Of a stretch of DNA of 5,557 bases, positions 5,418 to 5,557 are shown in pieces (the first letter of the stretch is position 1; each line of letters starts with the position of its first letter). A model generated the notes under the pieces. It searched no databases and was not told the DNA's origin. It saw nothing but the letters and a program-made list of their open reading frames with translations. Source of the DNA: Hydrogenovibrio sp. UBA650 (lineage in GTDB: Bacteria; Pseudomonadota; Gammaproteobacteria; Thiomicrospirales; Thiomicrospiraceae); the NCBI GenBank assembly GCA_002299245.1, contig DBOI01000040.1:1-5557 (forward strand), given 5' to 3'. A program made the position numbers and the translations under genes.

Positions 5418-5460
5418 TGTGAATAAGTCTGTGGATAACTAGTGGGTAAAATGTGTTTAA
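5418..5460 (-). promoter_or_regulatory. Cluster of four DnaA-box-like 9-mers
   Basis: Read on the minus strand, 5438-5430 is TTATCCACA, the perfect strong DnaA box, and 5426-5418 is TTATTCACA, which fits the TTATNCACA consensus. Two degenerate copies follow in the same orientation: TTACCCACT (5449-5441, two changes) and TTAAACACA (5460-5452, one change from TTATNCACA). Starts are 12, 11 and 11 bp apart, about one helical turn. The cluster lies between the tyrS terminator and the presumed rRNA promoter. The two consensus boxes are solid as motifs; DnaA binding and any role are inferred. Confidence 0.6.
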
Positions 5461-5477
5461 ACAACGACTTACTTAAC

Positions 5478-5510
5478 AAAAGTAAAAAACATTCAAAAAA
5501 CTGTAAAAAA
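5478..5510 (+). promoter_or_regulatory. Phased A-tracts, UP-element-like upstream region
   Basis: A4 (5478-5481) and three A6 tracts (5484-5489, 5495-5500, 5505-5510) occur with the A6 starts 11 and 10 bp apart, matching the helical repeat and predicting intrinsic curvature. With a start site expected just past the window end, the last tract falls at roughly -54 to -49, where the distal UP subsite binds the RNA polymerase alpha C-terminal domain. The proximal subsite region is G/T-rich, so any UP element would be partial. Confidence 0.55.
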
Positions 5511-5524
5511 GTGTTGTTTGGGGG

Positions 5525-5557
5525 TTGCGTTGTTAAGTTTTATCTATAGAATACGCC
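5525..5557 (+). promoter_or_regulatory. rRNA-operon-type P1 promoter
   Basis: TTGCGT (5525-5530) as -35, a 16-bp spacer, then TAGAAT (5547-5552) as -10, followed by the GC-rich discriminator ACGCC. The combination TAGAAT plus a CGCC discriminator and a short 16-bp spacer is the hallmark of stringently controlled gammaproteobacterial rrn promoters, which are sensitive to ppGpp and initiating NTPs. A-tracts upstream agree with high activity. Transcription would start just beyond the right edge, so the RNA itself is not seen; an rRNA operon is most likely, with a tRNA or other stable-RNA unit as the alternative. Confidence 0.7.

Noticed and set aside
5455..5462. Eight-base palindrome GTTTAAAC as an operator.
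   Set aside because: It is short, AT-rich and overlaps a degenerate DnaA-like box; nothing else marks it as a regulator site.

Overview
This window looks like chromosomal housekeeping DNA from a gammaproteobacterium of moderate-to-low GC. The evidence is the conserved block rhodanese (YibN-like) – grxC – secB – gpsA divergent from gpmI, plus a TrmL-type tRNA methyltransferase and a tyrS followed by an apparent rRNA-type promoter. SecB and the gpmI/yibN/grxC/secB/gpsA order are typical of Gammaproteobacteria. I cannot name the genus. No insertion sequence, prophage, CRISPR array or tRNA gene was seen.

Layout. Positions 1-80 (minus strand) hold the first 26 codons of gpmI, running off the left edge. 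A divergent intergenic region (81-269) precedes a rightward run: membrane-anchored rhodanese (270-713), glutaredoxin 3 (770-1024), the export chaperone SecB (1129-1620) and glycerol-3-phosphate dehydrogenase GpsA (1640-2647, TTG start). trmL (2663-3127, minus) converges on gpsA and diverges from a class 1B-like dihydroorotate dehydrogenase (3152-4099, GTG start) across only 24 bp. tyrS (4125-5315) follows and ends at a strong intrinsic terminator (5339-5368). The last ~150 bp hold a cluster of DnaA-box-like 9-mers, phased A-tracts and an rrn P1-like promoter (5525-5552), so a stable-RNA operon probably begins just beyond the right edge.

Functionally, rhodanese and glutaredoxin belong to sulfur/thiol chemistry, SecB to protein export, GpsA to phospholipid precursor supply, TrmL and TyrS to translation, and the dihydroorotate dehydrogenase to pyrimidine synthesis.

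Two signals stand out. First, the rhodanese gene ends in an in-phase A AAA AAG slippery heptamer directly before its stop codon, followed 8 nt later by a perfect 9-bp inverted repeat. The -1 frame then runs open without a stop into grxC, so frameshifting would give a rhodanese–glutaredoxin fusion. Second, four same-orientation DnaA-box-like sequences, spaced 11-12 bp apart, lie directly upstream of the presumed rRNA promoter. Both are hypotheses read from sequence alone.
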